Assembly (NCBI GenBank): GCA_019347595.1
Contig: JAHWLA010000032.1
Location: forward strand, 1 to 15,808
DNA: 15,808 bases
Origin: Actinomycetota bacterium
Lineage (GTDB): Bacteria; Actinomycetota; Acidimicrobiia; Acidimicrobiales; JAHWLA01
Reading direction: 5' to 3'
In this document: piece by piece, positions 1 through 6,616 of the stretch
Layout of the letters: each line of letters opens with the position of its first letter
Position numbering within the stretch: position 1 is the stretch's first letter
The notes under the pieces: model-generated
Database searches by the model: none
Told to the model about the DNA's origin: nothing
Seen by the model: only the letters and a program-made list of their open reading frames with translations
Made by a program: the position numbers and the translations under genes

Positions 1-1427
1 AGCACGAGTACCGGCTGGTCTACGAGAACCTGGCCGAGCGCCAGCGGCTCCTCTCGAACGCGCCGCACCTCGTGCGCCCCCTCCCCTTCCTCATCCCCCT
101 GTTCGGGCGCGACGGCGTGGTCAAGCAGACGGTGGCCAAGGCCTACGCCACCGCGCTGTGGATCTACGACCTCACGGGCGGGTGGCGGATCGGCAAGCGC
201 CACCGGCGGCTGTCGGTCGACGAAGCCGTCGCCCATCTCCCCGTGCTGCGCCGGGAGCACCTGGTGGCGGGCTTCCTCTACTACGACGCCGAGGCCGACG
301 ATGCCCGGCTCACCCTCACCATCGCCCGCACCGCGGTCGTCGACCACGGCGCGGTGGCGGCCAACTACGCCGAGGTGGTGGGGCTGCTGCGAGCCGGCGA
401 CCGCGTGGTCGGCGCCCGGTTGGCCGACGGCACCGACGTACGAGCCGGCTGTGTGGTCAACGCGGCCGGCGTGTGGGCCGACGAGGTGCGGGCGCTCGAC
501 GAGGGCGGCCACCCCGACTCGCTGCGCCCCGCCAAGGGCGTGCACATCACCGTGCCGTGGGAGAAGGTTCGCTGCGACATCGCCGCCGTGATCCCCGTGG
601 TACAGGACCGCCGGTCGATCTTCGTGGTGCCGTGGGGCGACCGCGTGTACCTGGGCACCACCGACACCGACTACGACGGCCCCCTCGACGACCCGCAGTG
701 CACGGCCGACGATGTGCGCTACCTGCTCGACGCCTTCAACACCTTCTCGTCGGAACCGCTCGCCGAGGGCGACGTGCTGGGCACCTGGGCCGGCCTGCGG
801 CCGCTGGTGAAGTCGGCGGGGTCGGAGCGCACGGCCGACCTGTCGCGCCGCCACAAGGTCGAGGTCTCCCCCACCGGCCTCGTCACCATCATGGGCGGCA
901 AGCTGACGACCTACCGCAAGATGGCCGAGGACACCGTCGACGAGGTGGTCCGCCTGCTGGGCCGGGGCGCCCGGCGCAGCCCCACGGCGAAGCTGCGGCT
1001 GCGGGGCGCCGAGGGCGCCGACCGGGTGCTCGCCGGGGCGACGGGGCGCGACGGCGCCGTGGTGGCCCACCTGGTGGGGCGCGACGGCGCCGTGGTGGCC
1101 CACCTGGTGGGGCGCTACGGCAACGAAGCACGCGCCGTGCTCGCCATGGTCGACGCCGAACCGTCGTTGGGCGAGCCGCTGGTGGAGGGCCTCCCCTACC
1201 TGCGGGCCGAAGCCGTCTACGCCGCCCGCTACGAGATGGCCCGCACGCTGACCGATGTCCTGGCCCGACGCACCCGGGCGCTGCTGCTCGACCGGGAGGC
1301 GGCGGCGGCCGCCGCCGCCGACACCGCGGCGTTGGTGGCGCCCGAGCTGGGGTGGTCCGACGAGGAGGCCGGGGCCCAGGTGCACGCATTCGCCGACCTG
1401 GTCGAACGCGAGCGCGCCACGATCTGA
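1..1427 (+). CDS. glpD: Glycerol-3-phosphate dehydrogenase GlpD, 5'-truncated by the window edge
   Basis: FAD-dependent, membrane-associated oxidation of sn-glycerol-3-phosphate to DHAP, passing electrons to quinone. The reading frame is already open at base 3 and reads HEYRLVYENLAERQRLL before the internal GTG at 72, so the true start lies upstream. About 65-70 N-terminal residues with the FAD dinucleotide motif are missing, judged against E. coli GlpD. Family landmarks include the NAAGVWAD segment, GTTDTDYDGPLDDP, TWAGLRPLV and MGGKLTTYRKMAEDTVD near 890-940. The DAO C-terminal domain ends in a helical, alanine-rich tail. A perfect 33-base tandem duplication at 1043-1108 repeats GRDGAVVAHLV just before the usual RYGNEA segment, making this insert about 11 residues longer than expected. 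The stop is TGA at 1425-1427, followed by a strong hairpin. The family assignment is firm. Confidence 0.95.
   Translation, partial: HEYRLVYENLAERQRLLSNAPHLVRPLPFLIPLFGRDGVVKQTVAKAYATALWIYDLTGGWRIGKRHRRLSVDEAVAHLPVLRREHLVAGFLYYDAEADDARLTLTIARTAVVDHGAVAANYAEVVGLLRAGDRVVGARLADGTDVRAGCVVNAAGVWADEVRALDEGGHPDSLRPAKGVHITVPWEKVRCDIAAVIPVVQDRRSIFVVPWGDRVYLGTTDTDYDGPLDDPQCTADDVRYLLDAFNTFSSEPLAEGDVLGTWAGLRPLVKSAGSERTADLSRRHKVEVSPTGLVTIMGGKLTTYRKMAEDTVDEVVRLLGRGARRSPTAKLRLRGAEGADRVLAGATGRDGAVVAHLVGRDGAVVAHLVGRYGNEARAVLAMVDAEPSLGEPLVEGLPYLRAEAVYAARYEMARTLTDVLARRTRALLLDREAAAAAAADTAALVAPELGWSDEEAGAQVHAFADLVERERATI
1043..1108 (+). repeat. Perfect 33-bp in-frame tandem duplication inside glpD
   Basis: Two identical 33-base units lie at 1043-1075 and 1076-1108. 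Each adds GRDGAVVAHLV to the protein without a frame change. The next bases start a third, diverged copy (GGGGCGCTACGG), which is the normal family sequence LVGRYGNEA. Confidence 0.95.
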
Positions 1428-1518
1428 GACGGGCCCGTGCCGAAAGGGGGCGCGAAACCGGCTACGCTCATCGTCACGTCTCCACGTCGTCGCCCTACGC
1501 GGGCTTGATGGCGTCGGG

Positions 1519-1562
1519 CGGTGGAGGTGGGGTGCCATCCCCCCGGCATCCCGCCTCCACCG
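1519..1562 (+). terminator. 18-bp stem-loop after glpD, probable terminator or processing site
   Basis: Bases 1519-1536 pair with 1545-1562 without a mismatch, apart from two G-U pairs (1528/1553 and 1532/1549), around the 8-base loop ATCCCCCC. No T-tract follows, which is usual for high-GC actinobacterial stem-loops. It lies 92 bases after the glpD stop and 24 bases before the oxidase start. It could end glpD transcripts or attenuate read-through into the next operon. Confidence 0.7.
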
Positions 1563-1585
1563 ACCGTGTGACAGGCTCTCGCCCC

Positions 1586-3097
1586 GTGGATGTCCGCACC
1601 GGGGAGCCGACGCCGCCCATCGAACTGGCCGGCACCGAACTGCGCCTCCAGGCGCACCGCGTGACGGTCGACGACGCCACCCGGGCCCGGCTGGCCGCCG
1701 TGTGTCCGCTGGACGACGGCGATGGCGTCGGCGGCGACGCCGACCTGGTCGAGCACGGGCGCGACTGGTGGCCGCTGACGATGGCATGGGCGGTGGCGGG
1801 CGCCGTCCCCGCCCGGCCCGCCGCCGTGGCCCGCCCTACATCGGCCCGCGAGGTGGCCGCCGCCCTCGCCGTGTGCAACGAAGCGGGCGTGCCCGTCACC
1901 GCCACTGCGGGCCGCAGCGGGGTGTGCGGCTCGTCCCTGCCCGTCCACGGCGGCGTCGCCCTCGACCTGTGCGGGATGGCGGGCATCGTCGCCGTCGACC
2001 ACGAGTCCCTGCTGCTCGATGTCCGGCCGGGAATGTTCGGCGACGTCCTGGAGAACACGCTGCGGGCCGACTACGGGGTCACCCTGGGCCACTGGCCGCA
2101 ATCGATGGCGCTGTCGACGGTGGGCGGCTGGCTGGCCTGCCGCGGCGCGGGCCAGTACTCCACTCGCTACGGGAAGATCGAGGACATGGTCGTGGGCCTG
2201 GAGGTGGCGCTGGCCGACGGCCGCGTGGTCCGCACCGGCGGCGCCGCCCCCCGCTCGGCTGTCGGCCCCGACCTCAACCAGCTCTTCGTGGGGAGCGAGG
2301 GGACCCTGGGCGTGATCACCGAGGCCCGTCTGCGAGTCCATCCGCTGCCGTCCGCCGAGCGCCGGAGCGCGTGGGCGTTCCCGTCCTTCGCCGCGGGCCT
2401 CGACGTCTGCCGCCGCATCCTGCGCCGGGGGGCCACGCCCGCCGTCCTCCGTCTCTACGACGACGTGGAGACCAAGCGGGGCTACGCCCTCGAGGACCGC
2501 CACCTGCTGATCGCGCTCGACGAGGGCGACCCCCTGGTGATCGACGCGGTGATGGCGGTGGTCGACGACGAGTGCCGGGCGGCGGCGGCCGAGCGCCTCG
2601 ACGACGAGCTCGTGGCCCGCTGGCTCTCGCACCGCAACGACACGTCGGCCCTCCAGTCGGTGATCAAGCACGGCATCGTGGTCGACACCACCGAGATCGC
2701 CGCCCGCTGGGGCGCCCTCCCCGCCCTCTACGACGACGTCATCGATGCCATGGAGCGCATCGACGGCATGCTGGCCGTGTCCGCCCACCAGTCGCACAGC
2801 TACCTCGACGGCGCGTGCGTCTACTTCACGTGGGCGGGCCGCCGCGACGGCGACGGCTGGCAGGACGACTTCTACCGGGAGGCGTGGGACACCGTCACCC
2901 GCATCGTCCTGGCCCGCGGCGGGGCGCTGTCGCACCACCACGGCGTCGGGCTCAACCGCGGGCGGTTCATGGCCGAGGCGCTGGGGCCCGCCTTCGACGT
3001 GCTCGTCTCGCTGAAGCACGCCCTCGACCCCAACGGCATCCTCAACCCGGGCAAGCTCGGCCTCCCCTCCCCGTTCGGAGCGCCCGCATGGCCGTGA
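1586..3097 (+). CDS. FAD-binding oxidase, alkyldihydroxyacetonephosphate synthase (AGPS)-like
   Basis: A 503-residue flavoprotein of the vanillyl-alcohol oxidase/GlcD superfamily. The FAD_binding_4 domain carries RPTSAREVAAALAVCNEAG, the FAD loop AGRSGVCGSSLP and STVGGWLACRGAGQYSTRYGKIEDMV, which closely resembles the AGPS segment FSTVGGW-YGNIEDLV. The C-terminal half has the AGPS-type VVDTTEIAARW, ACVYFTW and the histidine motif SHHHGVG near 2930-2950, then LDPNGILNPGKLG. AGPS exchanges the acyl group of acyl-DHAP for a fatty alcohol to form an ether lipid precursor. Bacterial homologues may instead be 2-hydroxyacid dehydrogenases. The GTG at 1586 is preferred, since the in-frame ATG at 1508 would make the 18-bp hairpin encode the N-terminus. 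The 3' end overlaps the next gene by 10 bases. The family is firm; the substrate is inferred. Confidence 0.85.
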   Translation: MDVRTGEPTPPIELAGTELRLQAHRVTVDDATRARLAAVCPLDDGDGVGGDADLVEHGRDWWPLTMAWAVAGAVPARPAAVARPTSAREVAAALAVCNEAGVPVTATAGRSGVCGSSLPVHGGVALDLCGMAGIVAVDHESLLLDVRPGMFGDVLENTLRADYGVTLGHWPQSMALSTVGGWLACRGAGQYSTRYGKIEDMVVGLEVALADGRVVRTGGAAPRSAVGPDLNQLFVGSEGTLGVITEARLRVHPLPSAERRSAWAFPSFAAGLDVCRRILRRGATPAVLRLYDDVETKRGYALEDRHLLIALDEGDPLVIDAVMAVVDDECRAAAAERLDDELVARWLSHRNDTSALQSVIKHGIVVDTTEIAARWGALPALYDDVIDAMERIDGMLAVSAHQSHSYLDGACVYFTWAGRRDGDGWQDDFYREAWDTVTRIVLARGGALSHHHGVGLNRGRFMAEALGPAFDVLVSLKHALDPNGILNPGKLGLPSPFGAPAWP

Positions 3098-3519
3098 ACG
3101 ATGCCCGCGCGTCGTCCCGCCTCGACCTGCGCGCCGCGGTCGAGGGGGCGCTGCTGACACTGGCGATCGCCGTCCCCCCGCTCTGGATCGTGCTGATCCT
3201 CAAATCGGGCGACGCCCCGGGCGAGGAGTCGAACCTGTGGCTGCTGGCGCCCGTTGCCCTGCTCGGCGGCTTCGCCGTGGGCGGGTTCCGAACGGCGGCG
3301 CGTCGGCGGGAGACGCCGCTCATGCACGCGGCCGCGGCCGGGGCCATGGCGTTCGCCGTCCTGCTGGTGGTGAGCCTGGTGCGGCGCGCCGTGGGCGACG
3401 AGGAGGTGTCGGTCGTCCACCTCGTCCGCCTGCTCCTGCTGGCCCAGATCTGCATCTCCGCCGCCCTGTTGGGCGGCTATGTCGGCATGCGCCGGGCGGC
3501 ACGGCGGGCCACACGATGA
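3088..3519 (+). CDS. Small four-helix membrane protein, function unknown
   Basis: A 143-residue protein that I do not recognise. Hydrophobic segments at about residues 17-38, 48-67, 79-98 and 111-133 predict four transmembrane helices. Both ends are rich in arginine and the tail is RRAARRATR. The ATG lies 7 bases after GGAG and overlaps the oxidase stop by 10 bases. Its own TGA shares an ATGA with the kinase start. This tight coupling places it in the same operon as the AGPS-like oxidase and the FGGY kinase. It could be a membrane partner or a facilitator for their substrate, but nothing in the sequence proves that. Confidence 0.8.
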   Translation: MAVNDARASSRLDLRAAVEGALLTLAIAVPPLWIVLILKSGDAPGEESNLWLLAPVALLGGFAVGGFRTAARRRETPLMHAAAAGAMAFAVLLVVSLVRRAVGDEEVSVVHLVRLLLLAQICISAALLGGYVGMRRAARRATR

Positions 3520-4961
3520 GCGTCCTGGTCGTCGACGTCGGCACCAGCAGCGTGCGGGCGGGCGTGGTGCGCCCGGACGGCGCCGTCGAGCACGTCCACC
3601 AGCGGGCCGTGCTGCCGGAGTCGCCGATGCCGGGCTTCGTGCAGTTCGACGCCGCGGTCATGGCCGACGCCGTGCTGGACGTGGCGCGTGCGGCGCTGGC
3701 CGACGCAGGCGGCGCCGTCGACGCCGTCGGCATCGCCAACCAGCGGGCGTCCACGATCGTGTGGGACCGGGCCACCGGCCGGCCCGTCGGCCCCGGCATC
3801 GGCTGGCAGGACCTGCGCACGGTGGGCATGTGCCTGATGCTGCAGGGCCAGGGCGTCCGCCTGGCGCCCAACGCCTCGGCCACCAAGCTGGCCGTGCTGC
3901 TCGACATTGCGGATGTCGACCGCACCCGCGACCTGTGCTTCGGCACCGTCGACACCTGGGTGGCGTGGACGCTGTCGGGCGGCGAGGTGCACGTCACCGA
4001 CGCCACCAACGCGGCGGTCACCGGGCTGGTGCACGGCGACGCCTCGGGGTGGGCCGCCCACGTCCTCGAAGCCCTGCAGATCCCCGAGTCGGTGCTGCCC
4101 GCCATCGTCGACTCCAGCGGCGTCGTCGGCCCCGCCTCGGCGCTGCCCGGTGCGCCGCCCATCGCGGGCATGGCGGGCGACCAGCAGGCCTCGCTCGTGG
4201 GGCAGGGCTGCGTCCGCCCCGGGCTGGCCAAGGTCACCTTCGGCACCGGCGGGATGCTCGACGTGTGCGTCGGCCCCACTCGCCCGGCCTTCGACGTACG
4301 CGGCGAGGGCGGCTGCTTCCCGATTGTGGCTTGGCGGCGTGCCGGCGCCGACACCTGGGGCATCGAGGCGGTGATGCTCTCGGCCGGCTCGTGCGTGGAG
4401 TGGCTGCGCGACGACATGGGCCTCATCGCCACCGCCGCCGAGTCCGACGAGCTGGCGGCGTCGGTGGCGTCGTCGGGCGACGTGTGGTTCGTCCCTGCGC
4501 TGCTCGGGCTCGGGACGCCCACATGGGACTTCGGCGCCCGCGGCACGCTCCTCGGGTTGACCCGGGGAACGGGCCGGGCCGAAGTGGTGCGGGCGGTGCT
4601 GGAGGGCATCGCCCACCGCGGCGCCGACCTGGTGGAGGCGGCCGAGGCCGACGGGCAGGTGAGGATCGAGCGGCTCCGGGTCGACGGCGGCATGAGCGCC
4701 AACGCCACGTTCGTGCAGGCGCTGGCCGACGCCGTCCAGCGGCCGGTGGAGGTGTCGCCGGTGCTGGAGGCGACGACGCTGGGAGCCGCCTACCTGGCGG
4801 GGATGGCCGTCGGCGTGTGGGCGGGCGAGGACGACATCGCGGCGGCGTGGTCGCCCCGGCGCACCGTCGAGCCCGCCCGCCGGACGCAGCGCGAGCGGTG
4901 GCGTGAGGCGGTGGAGCGGGCCAAGGGCGCCGTCCCGGAGCTGAGCGCCCTCGACTTCTAG
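3516..4961 (+). CDS. FGGY-family carbohydrate kinase, GlpK-like with altered substrate pocket
   Basis: A 481-residue kinase with the ASKHA fold. It has the N-terminal phosphate loop VDVGTSSVRAG, the GlpK-like segments GIANQRASTIVWDRATGRP, GWQDLRT and GTVDTW, the catalytic GMAGDQQASLVGQG (Asp222, equivalent to Asp245 of E. coli GlpK), FGTGGML, and C-terminal RVDGGMSANATF and TTLGAAYLAGMAVG. Overall it is nearest to glycerol kinase. Of the glycerol contacts, Arg77 (Arg83) and Trp97 (Trp103) are kept, but Glu84 is replaced by Ala78 and Tyr135 by Asn119. Another polyol or a DHAP-like substrate is therefore possible. The start ATG overlaps the upstream TGA as ATGA, so it is probably translationally coupled. 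It ends the operon, convergent with the gene at 4986. Confidence 0.9.
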   Translation: MSVLVVDVGTSSVRAGVVRPDGAVEHVHQRAVLPESPMPGFVQFDAAVMADAVLDVARAALADAGGAVDAVGIANQRASTIVWDRATGRPVGPGIGWQDLRTVGMCLMLQGQGVRLAPNASATKLAVLLDIADVDRTRDLCFGTVDTWVAWTLSGGEVHVTDATNAAVTGLVHGDASGWAAHVLEALQIPESVLPAIVDSSGVVGPASALPGAPPIAGMAGDQQASLVGQGCVRPGLAKVTFGTGGMLDVCVGPTRPAFDVRGEGGCFPIVAWRRAGADTWGIEAVMLSAGSCVEWLRDDMGLIATAAESDELAASVASSGDVWFVPALLGLGTPTWDFGARGTLLGLTRGTGRAEVVRAVLEGIAHRGADLVEAAEADGQVRIERLRVDGGMSANATFVQALADAVQRPVEVSPVLEATTLGAAYLAGMAVGVWAGEDDIAAAWSPRRTVEPARRTQRERWREAVERAKGAVPELSALDF

Positions 4962-4985
4962 CGCCTGCCACCCACCACGCCCGGG

Positions 4986-5438
4986 TCACAGCACCGAGGC
5001 GAGCTCGTCGGCCAGGACGGCGGCCTGGCGCAACACGTCGAACATCGTCGGCGCCGCCAGCTCCACCTCCAGGGGGACGACGACTGTGCGGCGGCCCGCC
5101 CGGTCGGTCAGCGTGGCGTGGAAGCGGGTGCGGCCCCGCACCTCGAAGCCCAGCCGGCGCAGCGCCTGCTGCACCTCCGGCCCCGACGCCCGCAGCACGT
5201 CGACCTCGGTCACGGGTCGCACGGTGGCCTGCACGGCGACCACCACCTGCTCGTCGGGCACGCCCGCGACGGGGCCTGCCCGGTAGCGGAGGTCGACCGC
5301 CTCCCGCACCCGCTCGACGGCTTGGTCGTGGGTCGCCCCCTGGGCGGTGACGTCGGCCCACGGCGCCCGGGCCACGTGCCAGCCGTCGAAACACCCCACC
5401 ACGACCAACTCGTTCAGCGCCCGTTCATGCTCGGCCAT
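4986..5438 (-). CDS. Single-chain HicB-HicA-like protein
   Basis: A 150-residue protein with two recognisable modules. Residues about 10-52 match the HicB antitoxin fold: GWHVARAPWADVTAQGATHDQAVERVREAVDL aligns with the usual GYVA-PDLPGC-SQGDT-EEAL-NI-EAL pattern. Residues about 88-148 match the HicA toxin, a small dsRBD-fold RNase: ALRRLGFEVRGRTRFHATL, RTVVVPL, then a helix like HicA's TLRSILKQAG. His107 occupies the place of the HicA catalytic histidine, but the normal KGSHH context is RTRFH. No ribbon-helix-helix or HTH DNA-binding domain follows the HicB part. TAGACT at 5453-5448, 9 bases before the ATG, suggests a leaderless transcript. The gene diverges from an XRE regulator. Fold assignment is by eye from sequence patterns and is moderately secure. 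Confidence 0.65.
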   Translation of the reverse strand: MAEHERALNELVVVGCFDGWHVARAPWADVTAQGATHDQAVERVREAVDLRYRAGPVAGVPDEQVVVAVQATVRPVTEVDVLRASGPEVQQALRRLGFEVRGRTRFHATLTDRAGRRTVVVPLEVELAAPTMFDVLRQAAVLADELASVL

Positions 5439-5447
5439 CGACCCGAC

Positions 5448-5457
5448 AGTCTAGGAT
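5448..5457. promoter_or_regulatory. Overlapping divergent -10 boxes between hicBA-like gene and XRE gene
   Basis: On the - strand TAGACT (5453-5448) sits 9 bases before the ATG at 5438. On the + strand TAGGAT (5452-5457) overlaps it. No convincing -35 box was found for either. Confidence 0.45.
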
Positions 5458-5461
5458 GATT

Positions 5462-5507
5462 ATGAGTATCAGCCGCAATCCGATGGTCCTCTGGTGCCCA
5501 TACTCAT
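5462..5507. promoter_or_regulatory. Inverted repeat in the divergent hicBA-like/XRE promoter region
   Basis: ATGAGTAT at 5462-5469 and its exact reverse complement ATACTCAT at 5500-5507 are separated by 30 bases. The left arm also lies inside TGAT-N7-ATCA (5456-5470). This is an AT-rich island in a very GC-rich window, between two divergent regulatory genes, so it is a plausible operator for the XRE protein. Confidence 0.5.
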
Positions 5508-5574
5508 CTTCCGATTCCAATTTGCCCCCAAGATGGGGGAATCGCCGGAGGCCGGGCACCCGGCACTAGTCGTC

Positions 5575-5772
5575 ATGGGCACACGCATGCGGGCGCGCCG
5601 CCAGGAGCTCGGCCTGAGCCAGGAGGCGCTCGCCGTGCGCTGCTCGCTGCACTGGACCTACGTGGGCCAGATCGAGCGGGGGCGGCGCAACATCGGCATC
5701 CTCAACCTGTTGCGGGTGGCGGCGGCCCTGGACCTCGACCCCGGCGACCTCGTCGAGGGCCTCGCTCCCTGA
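5575..5772 (+). CDS. XRE-family helix-turn-helix regulator
   Basis: A 65-residue DNA-binding protein consisting almost wholly of one HTH_3/cro-C1 domain: RMRARRQELGLSQEALAVRC, then the recognition region SLHWTYVGQIERGRRNIGI and LLRVAAALDLDPGDLV. The TYVGQIERGRRN pattern resembles controller and solitary XRE regulators. The ATG at 5575 gives the minimal domain. In-frame alternatives are ATG 5533 and GTG 5494, and none has a good ribosome binding site. It is divergent from the HicB-HicA-like gene, which lacks its own DNA-binding domain, so this protein may be its regulator. That pairing is inferred. Confidence 0.8.
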   Translation: MGTRMRARRQELGLSQEALAVRCSLHWTYVGQIERGRRNIGILNLLRVAAALDLDPGDLVEGLAP

Positions 5773-5801
5773 CGCCCGTTCGTCGTTCTGGTCCCCGCGC
5801 C

Positions 5802-5807
5802 TAGGGT
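5802..5807 (+). promoter_or_regulatory. -10 box TAGGGT of the metallohydrolase gene
   Basis: TAGGGT lies 8 bases before the ATG at 5816, with no Shine-Dalgarno between. This fits a leaderless transcript starting at or next to the ATG, and argues against the GTG at 5810 as the start. Confidence 0.55.
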
Positions 5808-5815
5808 CGGTGGCC

Positions 5816-6508
5816 ATGCTCATCGAAGGCATGCCGCTGTGGCTGGCGGACACCAACGCCTGGATCGTCGCCCCGCAGGGGCCGGGCGGCGAGTGCGTGC
5901 TGATCGACGCCCCGCCCGACCCCCGCGCCATCCTCGACCGCCTGGCCCACCACGGCCTGCGCCTGGTCGCCCTGCTGAGCACTCACGGCCACGTCGACCA
6001 TGTGGGCGGGATCGGCACGGTCGTGCACGCCCAGGACCACGACGTGCCCGTCCACATCCACGACGGCGACCGCCACATGCTCCTCGACCCGGTGGGGACC
6101 AGCGGCGGGTTCGGCGCCTACCTCCAGCAGGCCGAGCTCGACCTGCGCCCGCCCGAGCTTCTCTACGGGCTCGACGACGGGCAGAAGGTGTCGGGCGCCG
6201 GGATGACGTTCACCGCCGTGCACACCCCGGGCCACACCAAGGGCTCGACGTGCTTCCTCCTGGAGATCGACGGCGAGGCGCCCATCCTCTTCAGCGGCGA
6301 CCACCTGTTCCAGGGCTCCATCGGGCGCACCGACCTCCCGGGCGGCTCGTTCGAGGAGCTGGCGGCGTCGATGATCGACAAGATCCTGCCGCTGCCCGAC
6401 GAGGTGCAGGTGCTGCCCGGCCATGGCGGGGTCACCACCGTGGGCCAGGAACGGCGCTTCAACCCGTTCCTGCTGGAGTTCCAACAGCGTGCCCGAGGTG
6501 GGATTTGA
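5816..6508 (+). CDS. MBL-fold metallohydrolase, glyoxalase II-like
   Basis: A 230-residue zinc hydrolase of the metallo-beta-lactamase fold. The metal motif THGHVDH (His57, His59, Asp61, His62) is complete. Further ligands lie in TPGHTKGST, FSGDHLF (bridging Asp) and LPGHGGVTTVGQER, the last typical of hydroxyacylglutathione-hydrolase-like proteins (GloB/YcbL group). The substrate is probably a thioester or lactone; in Actinobacteria, which lack glutathione, a mycothiol adduct is possible but inferred. The start ATG is preferred over GTG 5810 because of the -10 spacing. The last 19 bases lie within the 3' acceptor region of an oppositely oriented tRNA-Leu, so the terminal residues RARGGI are partly antisense to tRNA. 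Confidence 0.92.
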   Translation: MLIEGMPLWLADTNAWIVAPQGPGGECVLIDAPPDPRAILDRLAHHGLRLVALLSTHGHVDHVGGIGTVVHAQDHDVPVHIHDGDRHMLLDPVGTSGGFGAYLQQAELDLRPPELLYGLDDGQKVSGAGMTFTAVHTPGHTKGSTCFLLEIDGEAPILFSGDHLFQGSIGRTDLPGGSFEELAASMIDKILPLPDEVQVLPGHGGVTTVGQERRFNPFLLEFQQRARGGI

Positions 6509-6572
6509 ACCCACACGCCCTTGCGGGCAAAGGATTTTGAGTCCTCCGCGTCTGCCATTCCGCCACTCGGGC
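6490..6572 (-). tRNA. tRNA-Leu(CAA)
   Basis: The reverse complement folds as a type II tRNA. The acceptor GCCCGAG (6572-6566) pairs with CTCGGGC, with discriminator A at 6490. The seven-base anticodon loop CTCAAAA puts CAA at 6539-6537, reading UUG. A long variable arm (TTGCCCGCAAGGGC) and the T arm GTGGGTTCAAATCCCAC follow. The 3' CCA is not encoded. TAGATT at 6594-6589 is a suitable -10 box 16 bases upstream. Confidence 0.95.
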
Positions 6573-6588
6573 GACGGTTGCCTCCGCC

Positions 6589-6594
6589 AATCTA
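6589..6594 (-). promoter_or_regulatory. Candidate -10 box of tRNA-Leu
   Basis: TAGATT on the - strand lies 16 bases before the mature tRNA 5' end, which would give a leader of about 10 bases. No clear -35 was found. Confidence 0.4.
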
Positions 6595-6603
6595 CAAGTG
6601 TCG

Positions 6604-6609
6604 TAGCAT
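6604..6609 (+). promoter_or_regulatory. -10 box TAGCAT of the microprotein gene
   Basis: TAGCAT lies 7 bases before the ATG at 6617 with no Shine-Dalgarno, matching the leaderless arrangement seen at five other genes here. Confidence 0.5.
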
Positions 6610-6616
6610 CCGGCAC

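Noticed and set aside
1463..1468. TACGCT as a -10 box for the oxidase operon
   Set aside because: It has no -35 partner and lies upstream of the strong hairpin, so it would have to read through it. The imperfect CAGGCT at 1572-1577 is closer but also not a good match.
158..1585. N-terminal extension of the oxidase frame back to 158
   Set aside because: The extension is out of frame across glpD, is arginine/proline-rich, and contains the 18-bp hairpin. The family homology begins after 1586.
1229..3160. A 643-codon - strand open frame opposite glpD and the oxidase
   Set aside because: It lies antisense to clear FAD-oxidase coding sequence, is low-complexity, and shows no motif.
3237..3515. 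N-terminal extension of the kinase frame
   Set aside because: It is out of frame with the membrane-protein gene. The FGGY phosphate loop starts directly at ATG 3516, and the ATGA overlap supports that start.
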